NCBI GenBank assembly: GCA_021816775.1
Contig: JAKAXA010000005.1
Span: forward strand, 1 to 64,000
Reading direction: 5' to 3'
Source of the DNA: Pseudomonadota bacterium
GTDB taxonomy: Bacteria > Pseudomonadota > Gammaproteobacteria > Steroidobacterales > Steroidobacteraceae
Length of the DNA: 64,000 nt
Below are positions 8,609 through 16,979 of this stretch, piece after piece (position 1 is the first letter of the stretch; every line of letters starts with the position of its first letter). Position numbers and translations under genes: made by a program. Under the pieces are notes generated by a model, which was not told the origin of the DNA, did not search any database, and worked only from the letters and a program-made list of their open reading frames with translations.

Positions 8609-9219
8609 CCTGTCACGCCTGACAGGTCAGCCGGGGCCGTGCCGAATACCAGCACGCCGTCGCGCCGGGCTTCTCGGGCCACGGCCTCAAGTTTGGTCGC
8701 ACGCAGTTCCCTGCTCGTCGCCACGACCGCGCTTATCGGCACCTTGAATTCGCGCTGGAACTGACCAAAGACGTCGGCGACACCATCGTGAATCGGGGCC
8801 TTGTCGCCGTCCTTTGTGGCGATGCACAGTAAATCGACGTCCCGGAAATCCCTCGCGCCGCGCGCCGCACTGCCGAATAATACGACTGCTTGTGGTCTCG
8901 GCTTGAGCTTTGCACAGCCCCGCGCAATGGCATTCAGCAGGCGTTCGTGAAGTGCTGCCTCTGCTCGGAACAATGGAAGCAGGACTGTTTGCACAAATAT
9001 CAGTCGCTGATCGAGCTGGTAAGCAGCGCTTCGGCCTATATCGTTTCGCGTGATTACGCCGGTTTCGACGAGCCTTTCGAGTGCGAGGCGCACAGAGGAT
9101 TGCTGTATGCCCAGTCGTTTTGCGATCTCATTGCCGCTCAGTGCGCCGTTAACTGCGCTGAGAAATCGGAGCACCGCTAGATTCACGCGGGTACCGAGCA
9201 CACTTTCAAGCGTCTGCAT
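8578..9219 (-). CDS. Winged-helix/minimal nucleotidyltransferase fusion (antitoxin-type MNT)
   Basis: Two domains are visible. Residues 1-75 form a winged helix (LSGNEIAKRLGIQQSSVRLALERLVETGVI). Residues ~85-200 form a nucleotidyltransferase with VVLFGSAARGARDFRDVDLLCIA, the GSxxxG...DxD catalytic signature of the MNT family. MNT proteins paired with HEPN proteins modify the toxin by AMPylation. The N-terminal winged helix suggests that this antitoxin also regulates its own promoter, and the nested palindromes just upstream (9227-9264) are the obvious target. The first ATG at 9219 is used because the helix starts immediately after it. Confidence 0.75.
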   Translation of the reverse strand: MQTLESVLGTRVNLAVLRFLSAVNGALSGNEIAKRLGIQQSSVRLALERLVETGVITRNDIGRSAAYQLDQRLIFVQTVLLPLFRAEAALHERLLNAIARGCAKLKPRPQAVVLFGSAARGARDFRDVDLLCIATKDGDKAPIHDGVADVFGQFQREFKVPISAVVATSRELRATKLEAVAREARRDGVLVFGTAPADLSGVTGWDPARMRRQ

Positions 9220-9226
9220 AATGGCA

Positions 9227-9264
9227 ATAGCAGTAGTCCGCTTATATAAGCAGAATACTGCTAT
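9227..9264 (-). promoter_or_regulatory. Nested palindromic operator upstream of the MNT/HEPN operon
   Basis: ATAGCAGTA (9227-9235) and TACTGCTAT (9256-9264) form a perfect 9-bp inverted repeat that encloses a second perfect palindrome, GCTTATATAAGC (9240-9251). The site is AT-rich, unlike its surroundings, and lies 8 to 45 bp upstream of the start codon at 9219, where a promoter and autoregulatory site for the winged-helix protein are expected. Confidence 0.55.
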
Positions 9265-9447
9265 ATCGCGCGCAGCTCGTCAATACGCTACCGGTGAGAT
9301 CAGGCCGGCTCCAGTCGCCGAGACCTTGACCATTGGCCATCTGTCCTGGTTGACCCGAAGCGGTCCGATCGAACGGCGGCAATATGGTGGGCCCGATGCC
9401 GTCGCCCGCCGTCTGCAGAATGGGAAGCGCACCCGATGCACGGCCCA

Positions 9448-10605
9448 TCACGGCGCGTAGCCATCACCCGCTTCAATCGACTTGACACCGCTCGTTCGCG
9501 AATGCATGGTTAATACGGCCAGCGGAACCAACTGATGGCTATGGGCGCGCGGGGCTTGATACACGACAAGCAGCGGACCGTTATTACGGTCGCCTCCGAC
9601 TTCATTGAAATACCCCTTCGCGGGCGGCACAATCCAGCGTATCAGGTTTGGACCGCCAGTGGCGGAGGCGACATACAATTTGCCGTCAAGACGCAACGAA
9701 AAGAGCGGCACGTCTGCGGAAAACACACCACGAAGCCAGGAGGGGGCGCCGTGGCGCTCATCTTCGGTGACTCTCGACATCGCTATGCGGCGCGCTCGTC
9801 CCACAAGCGCGCGTCCCTCAGCTGTCAAAGTGCTCTGGAATCGGAACCCTCGGAACGAAAATGTTCCGATGTCGTTGAAATCTGCATCTTGTTCCGCAAA
9901 ATACCTTTCGTAGCGCCGTTCTACGGCGGGAGCACTTTTACGCGCCGCGACGCATACCGCGCGATCCGCGTCGCAATATCGCAGTCTCACTGGGTACCTG
10001 TGTGTCCACTGAATTGACACATGACATGCCGGACCCCAGCGCGTACCTTTCCATGGCATGATGTTCAAACGTGGACCATGATTGTCCGGATTGTCCGATC
10101 CGTATACGATGAACGCAGGCTTCCCCAATACTGTTGCAAGACTGCCCGACGTACCCGCGAGGCTGCACAGATCGGATTGGATTGGCGGAGAGCCGAGCAA
10201 GCGCACTGCGCCTGCCTGCTTCCGTTCGAAGAATTGATATTGCAGGCAGTCGCCAGACCCGGCAAACGCGCTGACCATCGAAAGCGCAGTCCTGGGCAGG
10301 CCTTCGATCGTCGGAAACGAGGCTCCCCTGCCTCCCATCGTGCGCCACTCTGGCGGAAGGTGGCGGTACACCGGATCGCCTTGCGCAGGGTGCGACGATG
10401 CGTTGACGATCCAGGGCGGCAGCATCGTCTTCTTTACGACTAGATCGTTCAGCACCGTTGCAGGGGAAGCACGCAGCTGCGTGACCAACCGTGAACAAAT
10501 GGATGCAGCGGCGGGAGACTTTGCTTGGGCGCGGGGCGCGATCATGCCGATTCCCGCAAGACCGCACAGGGTTAAGAGTATGGCGATCCGTTTCTTTCGG
10601 TTCAT
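9448..10605 (-). CDS. Secreted protein of unknown function
   Basis: A 385-residue protein with a clear Sec signal peptide (MNRKKRIAILLTLCGLAGIG, cleavage near APRAQA-KS). The mature part has several cysteines that could form disulfides (CSRLVTQ, GDCLQYQFF, DLCSLAG, GPACHVSIQW, RYCDADRAVC) and repeated short beta-rich segments such as LNIMPWKGTRWGP and DVPLFSLRLDGKLYVAS. I recognise no catalytic domain. It sits alone between boundaries B and C on the same strand as the HEPN/MNT pair and is probably cargo of the second island. A periplasmic or secreted location is inferred from the signal peptide only. Confidence 0.6.
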   Translation of the reverse strand: MNRKKRIAILLTLCGLAGIGMIAPRAQAKSPAAASICSRLVTQLRASPATVLNDLVVKKTMLPPWIVNASSHPAQGDPVYRHLPPEWRTMGGRGASFPTIEGLPRTALSMVSAFAGSGDCLQYQFFERKQAGAVRLLGSPPIQSDLCSLAGTSGSLATVLGKPAFIVYGSDNPDNHGPRLNIMPWKGTRWGPACHVSIQWTHRYPVRLRYCDADRAVCVAARKSAPAVERRYERYFAEQDADFNDIGTFSFRGFRFQSTLTAEGRALVGRARRIAMSRVTEDERHGAPSWLRGVFSADVPLFSLRLDGKLYVASATGGPNLIRWIVPPAKGYFNEVGGDRNNGPLLVVYQAPRAHSHQLVPLAVLTMHSRTSGVKSIEAGDGYAP

Positions 10606-11127
10606 CAGGGGTCCTTGTCCTACGCTGAAAGAGTCATGAGAGTTCTCGACGGCTTTGCTGGATTTGCCGAACGTCCGCTCCGGGGAATTCTATCCCACAG
10701 ATCGCTTCTGTCCGACAGCGGAAGTCCAGTCCCGTCGTTGACCGCACTGCGTTTCAACGAGTTGAAGGGAGTGCTCGCAGCCTCTGATTCGCACTTGGAT
10801 TTTCCGGCCCGAGGCAAGTGCGACTGTGGGTGCGAATGCTGGGGCAAACCACGGCAACGACACGAGACGGCCCGAAGTCGAAGCAGCCATGAAATCACCC
10901 ATGCGATCAGGATCTTGCCGCCGCCGCCGTTGCCGCAGCTTGCCTGGCGTTGCCTGGGAGTGGAGCGGGTGATGGGAATCGAACCCATGGGGAATTGCCG
11001 GCAAATCAGCATCCTGGCTCAATTTAGAGAGCCAAGTGCGATTCAAGTGCGAGATTTCGGGGTGCGTGGGGCTTTGTGAGGCAACGCGCGGCAATTGACG
11101 AAACGACACATCTCGGCCGTGTGGTTG
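10606..11127. other. Non-coding interval around island boundary C
   Basis: The 522 nt between the secreted protein gene and the ATPase gene carry the boundary repeat and no supported gene. Short open frames on both strands follow the repeat and are shared in diverged form with boundaries B and D. Confidence 0.5.
10814..11098. repeat. Island boundary C: exact tRNA-Gly 3'-end copy with flanking repeats on both sides
   Basis: Positions 10965-10987 are identical to the tRNA-Gly 3' end at 15345-15367, preceded by the same tRNA-downstream sequence (TTGCCGCAGCTTGCCTGGC, CTGGGAGTGGA; the latter reads TCCA on the tRNA strand). The ~60-bp repeat is present on the left (10814-10860) and right (11032-11098). 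This is the least diverged of the three duplicate sites, so island 3 is probably the youngest insertion. Confidence 0.75.
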
Positions 11128-12489
11128 CTAGGGACCGAGAAGGGCTGCAGGGACGATCGCGACACCATCCTGCCGCCGGTACGCGTGCTTTCCGGTCGTG
11201 ATGACCACCATGTCCGCCAGGGTGCTGCCGAGCTGCTCACGGAGCCACAGAAGATGGTTCACGTCCTCGTCCGTCACCTCTGTACGCGTCTTCACTTCAA
11301 GCGCAAGCACGCGGTGGTCGTCTGTTTCGACGATGAGGTCGATCTCGCGCCGGCCATCGTAGGTGCGGCAGTGGTACACGCGGGCTTCTGCGGCCTGCGC
11401 ATAGACGCGCACGGACTGAGTAACGAGCGCCTCGAACAGCTGCCCGAGAAGCGTGCCGTCCCGCGGCCGAGCGGCGGTCGGCGCGATCGTCACGAGCTTG
11501 GCACCTGCGGCGATCCCGCCGAGCAACGCCCCCGCATCCACGCCGAGCAGTCGCGCAGCGAGCGCGGGATCGACCAAGTGGTGCTTTGGGGCCTGCGTGA
11601 GGCGCCTCAGGTGGTTCTTTGTCGGCATCCAACCGGGAACCTGATCGAGGATCCACAGCTGCTCGAGTACATTGCGGTAGGCGATGACGGTTGTTTTCGC
11701 CGGGGCCTCTTCAGCCCCCGTTGCGGCGGCATTGCGAATCTTCTCGAGCGAGGTGGCGGTGGCTGTCGCCGCCGCGAATGCCGCCATCCAGCGGCGCAGG
11801 GTTTGTGGCCGCCGGACCGTGTACCCTTGCTCCTCGAAGTCCCGATCAACGATTCGCTCGAGGTAACCGTCGAGCTGGGCACGCAGCGCCCGACCGGACA
11901 GTCGCCGAATGGCAGGAAAGCCCGAGGCGACGATTTCGTGGGCGTAGTCGGCGAGGCCGAGGCTCGTGTGACCCTCCGCTTTCAGCTGCGCGCCGCGAAG
12001 CAGTGCGCGGAGACTGACGGTTGGCTCGCCCAGGCCACGCTCCGCCAGACTGAGTGGACGCATGCGGACTCTCACAATCCGGCCCGCACCCGAATGGCTT
12101 GGTGGCTTTGTGGGCGATGCTGATCCTGCAAGGAGAAACCGGCCCGGGGTCGGGTCTCGATCGACTGCCGCGCGCACGGCGTCCCAAACCGCCGGCACAT
12201 GCTGCCACTCATCCAGCAACACTGGAGGCGGATCTCTGAGCAATACCGTCGGGTCTGCAGCGGCGATGGACCTGACTTCGGGCACATCAAGGCGGTGCAC
12301 GGTGGTCGCGCGGCGTTCGGCCGTCGCGGTCTTGCCCACCGCTTTGGGGCCCTCAATCGCGATGGCGGCGAGTTCCGGGAAAAGCTCGTCCAGTTCGTCA
12401 TCGACGATCCGCTGCGTGTAATCGGTCATGGGTGACTTGGTGGCTTGAATCCGGCCGTCGCCTTCGCGCTTCACCATCAACGATACCAT
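11128..12489 (-). CDS. AAA-family ATPase with DUF4143-type C-terminal domain
   Basis: The N-terminal part has a Walker A (IAIEGPKAVGKTATA, around residue 45) and a Walker B-like PPVLLDEWQHVP. Next comes FLLAGSASPT, and then a DUF4143-like region (LRQL..LWILDQVPGWMP, APKHHLVDPALAARLLG) ending with a restriction-endonuclease-like core (REIDLIVETDDHRVLALEVKT, residues ~385-405, with the D/E-x-K pattern). Such ATPases are common cargo of islands and are often linked to defence or DNA metabolism, but no activity is established. Alternative starts exist at 12477 and 12429. It lies alone at the left end of the third island. Confidence 0.75.
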   Translation of the reverse strand: MVSLMVKREGDGRIQATKSPMTDYTQRIVDDELDELFPELAAIAIEGPKAVGKTATAERRATTVHRLDVPEVRSIAAADPTVLLRDPPPVLLDEWQHVPAVWDAVRAAVDRDPTPGRFLLAGSASPTKPPSHSGAGRIVRVRMRPLSLAERGLGEPTVSLRALLRGAQLKAEGHTSLGLADYAHEIVASGFPAIRRLSGRALRAQLDGYLERIVDRDFEEQGYTVRRPQTLRRWMAAFAAATATATSLEKIRNAAATGAEEAPAKTTVIAYRNVLEQLWILDQVPGWMPTKNHLRRLTQAPKHHLVDPALAARLLGVDAGALLGGIAAGAKLVTIAPTAARPRDGTLLGQLFEALVTQSVRVYAQAAEARVYHCRTYDGRREIDLIVETDDHRVLALEVKTRTEVTDEDVNHLLWLREQLGSTLADMVVITTGKHAYRRQDGVAIVPAALLGP

Positions 12490-13057
12490 GCAGCCGTTCT
12501 ATATGCTACCAATCAACCACATTATACAATACCATATTTCACTCCTCTACGATACCGTTTAGCCAAAGAGAGATGGCGACCCGTACCCTCCTACCATGAT
12601 CCCTGGGATGATCGATGGCCGTCGGGTAGTCGAGGGCTTCGCTTGGTACTACGTTGAGCATTCCGTAGCCTGCATGGGTTGGGAGGACGGCGGCCAGCCT
12701 GAGGGGTCACCGTGAAGATCGCGGTTCGCTGAACAAGTTACGCCAATTCCTCCATTTCGACTTCGGCTCTAACGACGTCGACGCACCCGCGGATCGCGCC
12801 CGAGATGGCGCCCTTCGCTCCGTTGCGGTCGTTCCCAGGAATCCCACGCATTACAGGGAAGTCTCAGATCGACCCGAAGCGGACGGTCGCCGATCACGCT
12901 GAATTGCCTGCATCGGGATCGCAGCGCGAGTTTGCATGGGGCAGTGGCTTTCGCCTCATAGCCCGCGTGCCGTAGCGACCTCGGATCGGCGATACTTGCG
13001 AGACATGGCGGTCGCGGCGCGCGCGGTCGCACCGGGGTCGCTACAGGGGAGCTTGCC
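12490..13057. other. Intergenic region upstream of the membrane-GAF gene
   Basis: 568 nt with an AT-rich patch (12505-12570) likely to hold the divergent promoter of the ATPase gene. A 39-codon frame at 12597-12716 (MIPGMIDGRRVVEGFAWYYV...) has no recognised family. No repeat or RNA gene seen. Confidence 0.4.
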
Positions 13058-14884
13058 ATGCATCGTCGCTACGGGCTGTTGATTCTGCTCTCGGCTATCG
13101 TCGTGGCCGCAACCGTCTATGCGGGCTGGGGTTCCTTCCAACCTTCTCCGCAACTGCCGGTCACGGTGCGCTGGGTGGACGCACACCACGCGCTCATCGA
13201 GCCGATTCCGGGCATGACGCCCGCCAGCCTTCACGCAGGCGATCGGCTCGATCTCACCGCCCAGTCGCGCGCCACCCGCATCGCACTGGTCGGAAGCGAA
13301 GTCATCAATCTTCCAGCATCGGCCCGCTATCCCCTCGTGGTCGAGCGCGGCGCGGCGCACGTGCGTGTGACCGTCAACGCGATCAACGGCAGCAGCGGTG
13401 GGTTGCCACATTGGGACGACTGGCTCATCCTTTACGCAGTAGTTTTGTACGCGTCCATCGCCCTGCTAGCGCTCTGGCGGGGCCATGACCGCGCTGCCCT
13501 GGGGATGGCCTTCTGGGCGATTGCCGAAGTCCCGCTCGCGTACGTGTTTGCGCTCATACCCGCCAGCGACAACCGCATCGCCCTGCTCACACTGCTCGTC
13601 TTTCTTTGCTTCAGCCTGGCGGCGACGGTTGGTTTCTACGTGATGGCGGAGTCGATTGCGAGCAGCGCGATCCGCCCCGGTTCGCGCGCATGGTGGCGGA
13701 TCCTCTTCGCGCTCGTCCTCGGTGCCGCGACCATTGTGGCACTTGGCGGCCCGCTCGCTGTTGTGAACCCAGGCTGGGCCGGCCTGATGCAGCCGTGGCT
13801 GACATGGTTCATGCCCGCCAGCTACCTGGTCCCCGTCGCCCTGCTGGCCGGGAGCTTTCGTCAGGCCGATGCAAAGCAGCGCCAGCGACTGCGGTGGATG
13901 CTCGTAGGGAGCGTCGTGGTCATGGGTGGGGCGGCTTTCTACAATGTTCCGCTGCCGCTAAACTATGGAGTTAGGTTGCTACTGAGCAACGGACTAGCCA
14001 CCCTCGCCGCAATCGCCCTTCTGTATGCCGTGCTGCGCCACCGGCTGATCGACATCACGGTGGTGATCAACCGGGCGCTGGTCTATGCGCTGACCACCAG
14101 CCTGGTGCTGGGTCTGATCGCGCTCCTGGAGAGCCTAATCGAGCGCACAACGCTTAACCGCAGTGCCGGTCTGCTGCTCGAGCTCGCCGTACCGCTCGGG
14201 CTCGGTGTCGCCCTGAGCAGCGTGCACCGGCGCGTCGAGGCCTTGGTCGATCGGTTCATCTTCCGCCGCCAGTACCGCGCCGAGACCGCGCTGCGCCGCT
14301 TTGGCGAGGTCTGCGGCTTCATCCGCGAACCGGAGCGCCTGTTCGCACTCGGCGTCGAGCAGATCGCCCGTCACACGGATGCGCCGCAGGTAGCACTGTA
14401 CGAGCGCAGCCCGGAGGGCGAAGGCTATGTGTGCCGGCACCAGGCGGGTGAGCCCGCGCTGCCGCTGACGATCCCGAGCGATGATCTGGCCTTCGTCGGG
14501 CTGCGCGCGCGCAACGCCGAGCTCCCACTGCACGACACCCCAAGTGCGCTCGGCACCGAGGGGTACGCCTTTCCGCTGATGCTGCGTGGGGATCTGCTCG
14601 GTGCGCTGGTGGTCGGCGAGCGGCCCGGTGAGCACTACGCCGCGGACGAACGGGCCCTGCTGTTCCATGTCGCCCATGAAATCGGCACAGCGCTGTTCGC
14701 GCTGCGCACGCAGGAGCTCGAGGCACGTGCACGGGAAAGCGATGCGCAGGCGCAGGCCAGCGAGGCGATTCTCAACGAGGTGCGTGCACTGGCACGGGCT
14801 AGCGAGGAACGGGCACGAGCCAGCGAGACTTTGCTATTGCAGTTGCTGCCTGCAGCGGGCTCCACGGTCCCGGTCAGGTCGTAA
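13058..14884 (+). CDS. Membrane-anchored GAF-domain sensor protein without a kinase domain
   Basis: The layout in order is: an N-terminal helix (residues 5-25); a ~90-residue periplasmic region; seven or so membrane segments (residues ~125-360); a linker with HRRVEALVDRFIFRRQYRAETALRRFGE, similar to the region before GAF domains in cyanobacterial and gammaproteobacterial membrane sensors; a GAF domain (~405-545, with ALYERSPEGEGYVC and AFPLMLRGDLLGALVVGER); and a coiled coil of repeated ARASEERARASE units. No histidine kinase, GGDEF or phosphatase domain follows, so any signal would pass through a partner not encoded nearby. Function unknown. It is the last gene before the tRNA-Gly end of the island array. 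Confidence 0.65.
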   Translation: MHRRYGLLILLSAIVVAATVYAGWGSFQPSPQLPVTVRWVDAHHALIEPIPGMTPASLHAGDRLDLTAQSRATRIALVGSEVINLPASARYPLVVERGAAHVRVTVNAINGSSGGLPHWDDWLILYAVVLYASIALLALWRGHDRAALGMAFWAIAEVPLAYVFALIPASDNRIALLTLLVFLCFSLAATVGFYVMAESIASSAIRPGSRAWWRILFALVLGAATIVALGGPLAVVNPGWAGLMQPWLTWFMPASYLVPVALLAGSFRQADAKQRQRLRWMLVGSVVVMGGAAFYNVPLPLNYGVRLLLSNGLATLAAIALLYAVLRHRLIDITVVINRALVYALTTSLVLGLIALLESLIERTTLNRSAGLLLELAVPLGLGVALSSVHRRVEALVDRFIFRRQYRAETALRRFGEVCGFIREPERLFALGVEQIARHTDAPQVALYERSPEGEGYVCRHQAGEPALPLTIPSDDLAFVGLRARNAELPLHDTPSALGTEGYAFPLMLRGDLLGALVVGERPGEHYAADERALLFHVAHEIGTALFALRTQELEARARESDAQAQASEAILNEVRALARASEERARASETLLLQLLPAAGSTVPVRS

Positions 14885-14934
14885 CAGGCGTCTCACACTT
14901 GAGAAAATCAGGCGCTAGCTGAAGGTCAGCTCCT

Positions 14935-15082
14935 GGCCGAGGGTGTGTGAAAACTCACACGCTGCAGCTTTGCGATGTCAACTTTAGCCACGTGGGTTCG
15001 ATTTCAGCCTGGTTTTCGCCTCGAACGGAGTCGCTATCACACCCACGAGATGGCGCCTTCGAGTTTTCACACACCCTCGGCC
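14935..15082. mobile_element. 148-bp MITE-like element with 22-bp perfect terminal inverted repeats
   Basis: GGCCGAGGGTGTGTGAAAAC(TC) at 14935-14956 is exactly inverted at 15061-15082. The 104 bp between them hold no gene. Size and perfect ends suggest a non-autonomous element mobilised by an IS with matching ends. Because the outermost GGCC is itself palindromic, a GGCC target duplication flanking an 18-bp repeat cannot be told apart from a 22-bp repeat. No second copy was seen in the window. Confidence 0.6.
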
Positions 15083-15181
15083 GACTGCGGAAGTTCTGGT
15101 TCAGTGACGAGTAATCGGTTGATCACGAACTGAGGCACTCGCCTCGTTGTCTCTGGTTCGCACTTGGAAATTGAGGTGAAG

Positions 15182-15340
15182 CCCAAGTGCGACGCTACGT
15201 GCGAATGCCGGGGCCACGAGGGGCAAGCAAGGGCAATTACTCCGGGCGGGCTATCCGTGCAGATCCCACGAGTTTTCCCAAGCGATCAGCTATTTGCCGC
15301 CGCCGCTGTTGCCGCGGCTTGCCTGGTATTGCTTGGGGAT
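15182..15340. repeat. Right end of the island array: ~60-bp repeat and tRNA-downstream sequence
   Basis: 15182-15239 (CCCAAGTGCGA, GTGCGAATGCCGGGGC, GGGCAATTA) matches the left-hand repeats of boundaries B and C, and 15270-15340 is the sequence directly downstream of the tRNA-Gly gene that is duplicated at boundaries B and C and in part at A. The actual tRNA follows at once. Confidence 0.6.
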
Positions 15341-15414
15341 TGGAGCGGGTGATGGGAATCGAACCCACGTTAGCAGCTTGGGAAGCTGCAGTTCTACCAT
15401 TGAACTACACCCGC
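15341..15414 (-). tRNA. tRNA-Gly(CCC)
   Basis: On the minus strand the gene starts GCGGGTG-TA-GTTC, has the anticodon arm GCAGC TTCCCAA GCTGC (anticodon CCC), the T arm GTGGG TTCGATT CCCAT and the acceptor end CACCCGC, followed by discriminator T and an encoded CCA. All four stems pair. It closely resembles glyU of other gammaproteobacteria. Its 3' 23 nt have served as the integration target for the islands to its left (lower coordinates), which are downstream of the tRNA in its own direction. Confidence 0.95.
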
Positions 15415-15660
15415 TGACGGGAGATTCGATATTACGGAACTGCGGGGGTTTCTGGCAATCCGTCCATGCGGCGTAGTGTGCGGCAGGCGGTGCGTAGGCG
15501 GGGACAGTCAGTTCGTGGCCCGATTCCGCAAGTGCGCTGGATTGGCTGCGTCGCGGAGTGCACTTGCTGAGCCGATGCCCGTTGCGGAAGATGCAGCCCC
15601 AGTTCATGAGAGTGCGCCTATGCCAGTAAATTCTCTTTCCCTGCACAGACGGCGGCGACC

Positions 15661-16266
15661 GTGAGCGTCGTTTCCGAGCGGACCCTCGAGCGCGTGGTGT
15701 GCGTCTATTGCGCTTCCAGCCGCAGCGCCGACCCGGAGTACCGGCGCGCGGCGTTCCGGCTCGGCGAGGTGCTGGCCGAGCACGGCATAGCTATCGTGTA
15801 CGGGGGCGGAGCGGTGGGCTCCATGGGGGCCTTGGCCGACGGCGCGCTAGCGCGCGGGGGCCGTGTGGTCGGCATTCTCCCGCGCTTCATGGCCGATCTG
15901 GAATGGGGACACCGTGGACTGACCGAGCTTAAGCTCGTCGAAGACATGCGGACCCGCAAGCATCTGATGCTTACGGGCGCGCAGGCCGCGATAGCGCTGC
16001 CCGGGGGCACCGGGACATTTGAGGAGCTGCTTGAGGCGCTGACCCTGAAGCGGCTCGGGCTGTTTCTTGGTCCCATCGTGCTGGTCAATACGCGGGGTTA
16101 TTTCGAGCCGTTGCGCGCGATGCTGGCCGCAGCAGTCCGCGAGCGCTTCATGGACGAGCGGCATCTGGCGATGTGGCAGATGGTTGCGCAACCCGAAGAG
16201 GTCCCCGAGGCGCTCGCGAACGCGCCCGCATGGTCGGCCGAAGCGCGGGGTTTCGCGGCCGTATAA
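15661..16266 (+). CDS. LOG-family (TIGR00730) Rossmann-fold phosphoribohydrolase
   Basis: A 201-residue protein with the two family signatures: VYGGGAVGSMGALADGAL (residues ~46-63) and ALPGGTGTFEELLEALTLKRLG, the PGGxGTxxE active-site motif (~115). The arginine/lysine of MRTRKHLM is also present. LOG-family enzymes hydrolyse cytokinin riboside 5'-monophosphates or related nucleoside monophosphates to base and ribose 5-phosphate; the physiological substrate here is unknown. The GTG start at 15661 is preceded only by a weak purine stretch and overlaps the stop of a 14-codon frame (15620-15664), so translational coupling to a tiny leader is possible. Confidence 0.85.
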   Translation: MSVVSERTLERVVCVYCASSRSADPEYRRAAFRLGEVLAEHGIAIVYGGGAVGSMGALADGALARGGRVVGILPRFMADLEWGHRGLTELKLVEDMRTRKHLMLTGAQAAIALPGGTGTFEELLEALTLKRLGLFLGPIVLVNTRGYFEPLRAMLAAAVRERFMDERHLAMWQMVAQPEEVPEALANAPAWSAEARGFAAV

Positions 16267-16271
16267 GCCGA

Positions 16272-16979
16272 TTACGCCGTCTCGGCGAGGACTTTGCCGA
16301 AGCGGCGATTACGGCCGGCAAAATCCTCCAGCGCCGCGTGCAGCCCCGCTTCGCCGAAATCCGGCCACAGCGCCTCGGTGAAATACAGCTCCGCGTAGGC
16401 GCAGTCCCAGAGCAGAAAATCCGACAGGCGCTGTTCGCCACCGGTGCGGATCAGCAGATCGACCGGGCCGGCTCCCGCGATCGAATGGTCGACCTCGGCA
16501 AGCAGCGCCTCGAAGTTCTGCGTCGACAGCCCGCTGCAGGAAGCGCGCCGTGACGCTTCCAGAATGCTGTGCTTCGACGAATAGTCGATCGCGATGCGCA
16601 GCCGCATGCGCGTGCAGTGCGCCGTCAGGAGCTCGCTGTGCTCGATCGCCCGCACCAGGCCCGCCGGCAGCCGGTCGCGGCGGCCGATGACGTTGATGCG
16701 CACCGAGTTGCGCAGGCAGCGGCGAGTCTCGCTCGCCAGGTAGCACTGCAGCAGGCGCAGGAGCGAGTCGACCTCCGGGCTCGGTCGGCCCCAGTTGTCC
16801 GAAGAGAATGCGTATAGCGTCAGGGTGCGGATGCCCGCCCGCGCGCTCGCCTCGACGACGCGCCTGACCATCTTCGCCCCTTGCACGTGGCCGGCGCTGC
16901 GCGGCAGGCCGCGCCGCTGGGCCCAGCGGCCGTTGCCGTCCATGATGATGGCGACGTGAAAATTCCCCGCAGCGCTCAT
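16272..16979 (-). CDS. uppS: cis-Prenyltransferase (UppS-like polyprenyl diphosphate synthase)
   Basis: 235 residues with the full Z-prenyl transferase signature: [22 protein letters not shown] at the start (catalytic Asp and the substrate-binding R/H), [14 protein letters not shown], and near the end [29 protein letters not shown]. The family condenses isopentenyl units onto farnesyl diphosphate to give undecaprenyl diphosphate for cell-wall carriers. The genomic context is not the usual frr-uppS-cdsA-dxr cluster: it is the third gene of a regulator operon, its ATG overlapping the regulator stop by 4 nt (ATGA). It may therefore be a second, regulated paralogue. Start at 16979 chosen for the overlap and for the family N-terminus. 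Confidence 0.85.
   Translation of the reverse strand: MSAAGNFHVAIIMDGNGRWAQRRGLPRSAGHVQGAKMVRRVVEASARAGIRTLTLYAFSSDNWGRPSPEVDSLLRLLQCYLASETRRCLRNSVRINVIGRRDRLPAGLVRAIEHSELLTAHCTRMRLRIAIDYSSKHSILEASRRASCSGLSTQNFEALLAEVDHSIAGAGPVDLLIRTGGEQRLSDFLLWDCAYAELYFTEALWPDFGEAGLHAALEDFAGRNRRFGKVLAETA

Noticed and set aside
10690-11109. Minus-strand frame over boundary C as an integrase C-terminus
   Set aside because: Some translated segments are shared with boundary B, but the same holds for any conserved repeat, and no catalytic R-H-R-Y motif is present.
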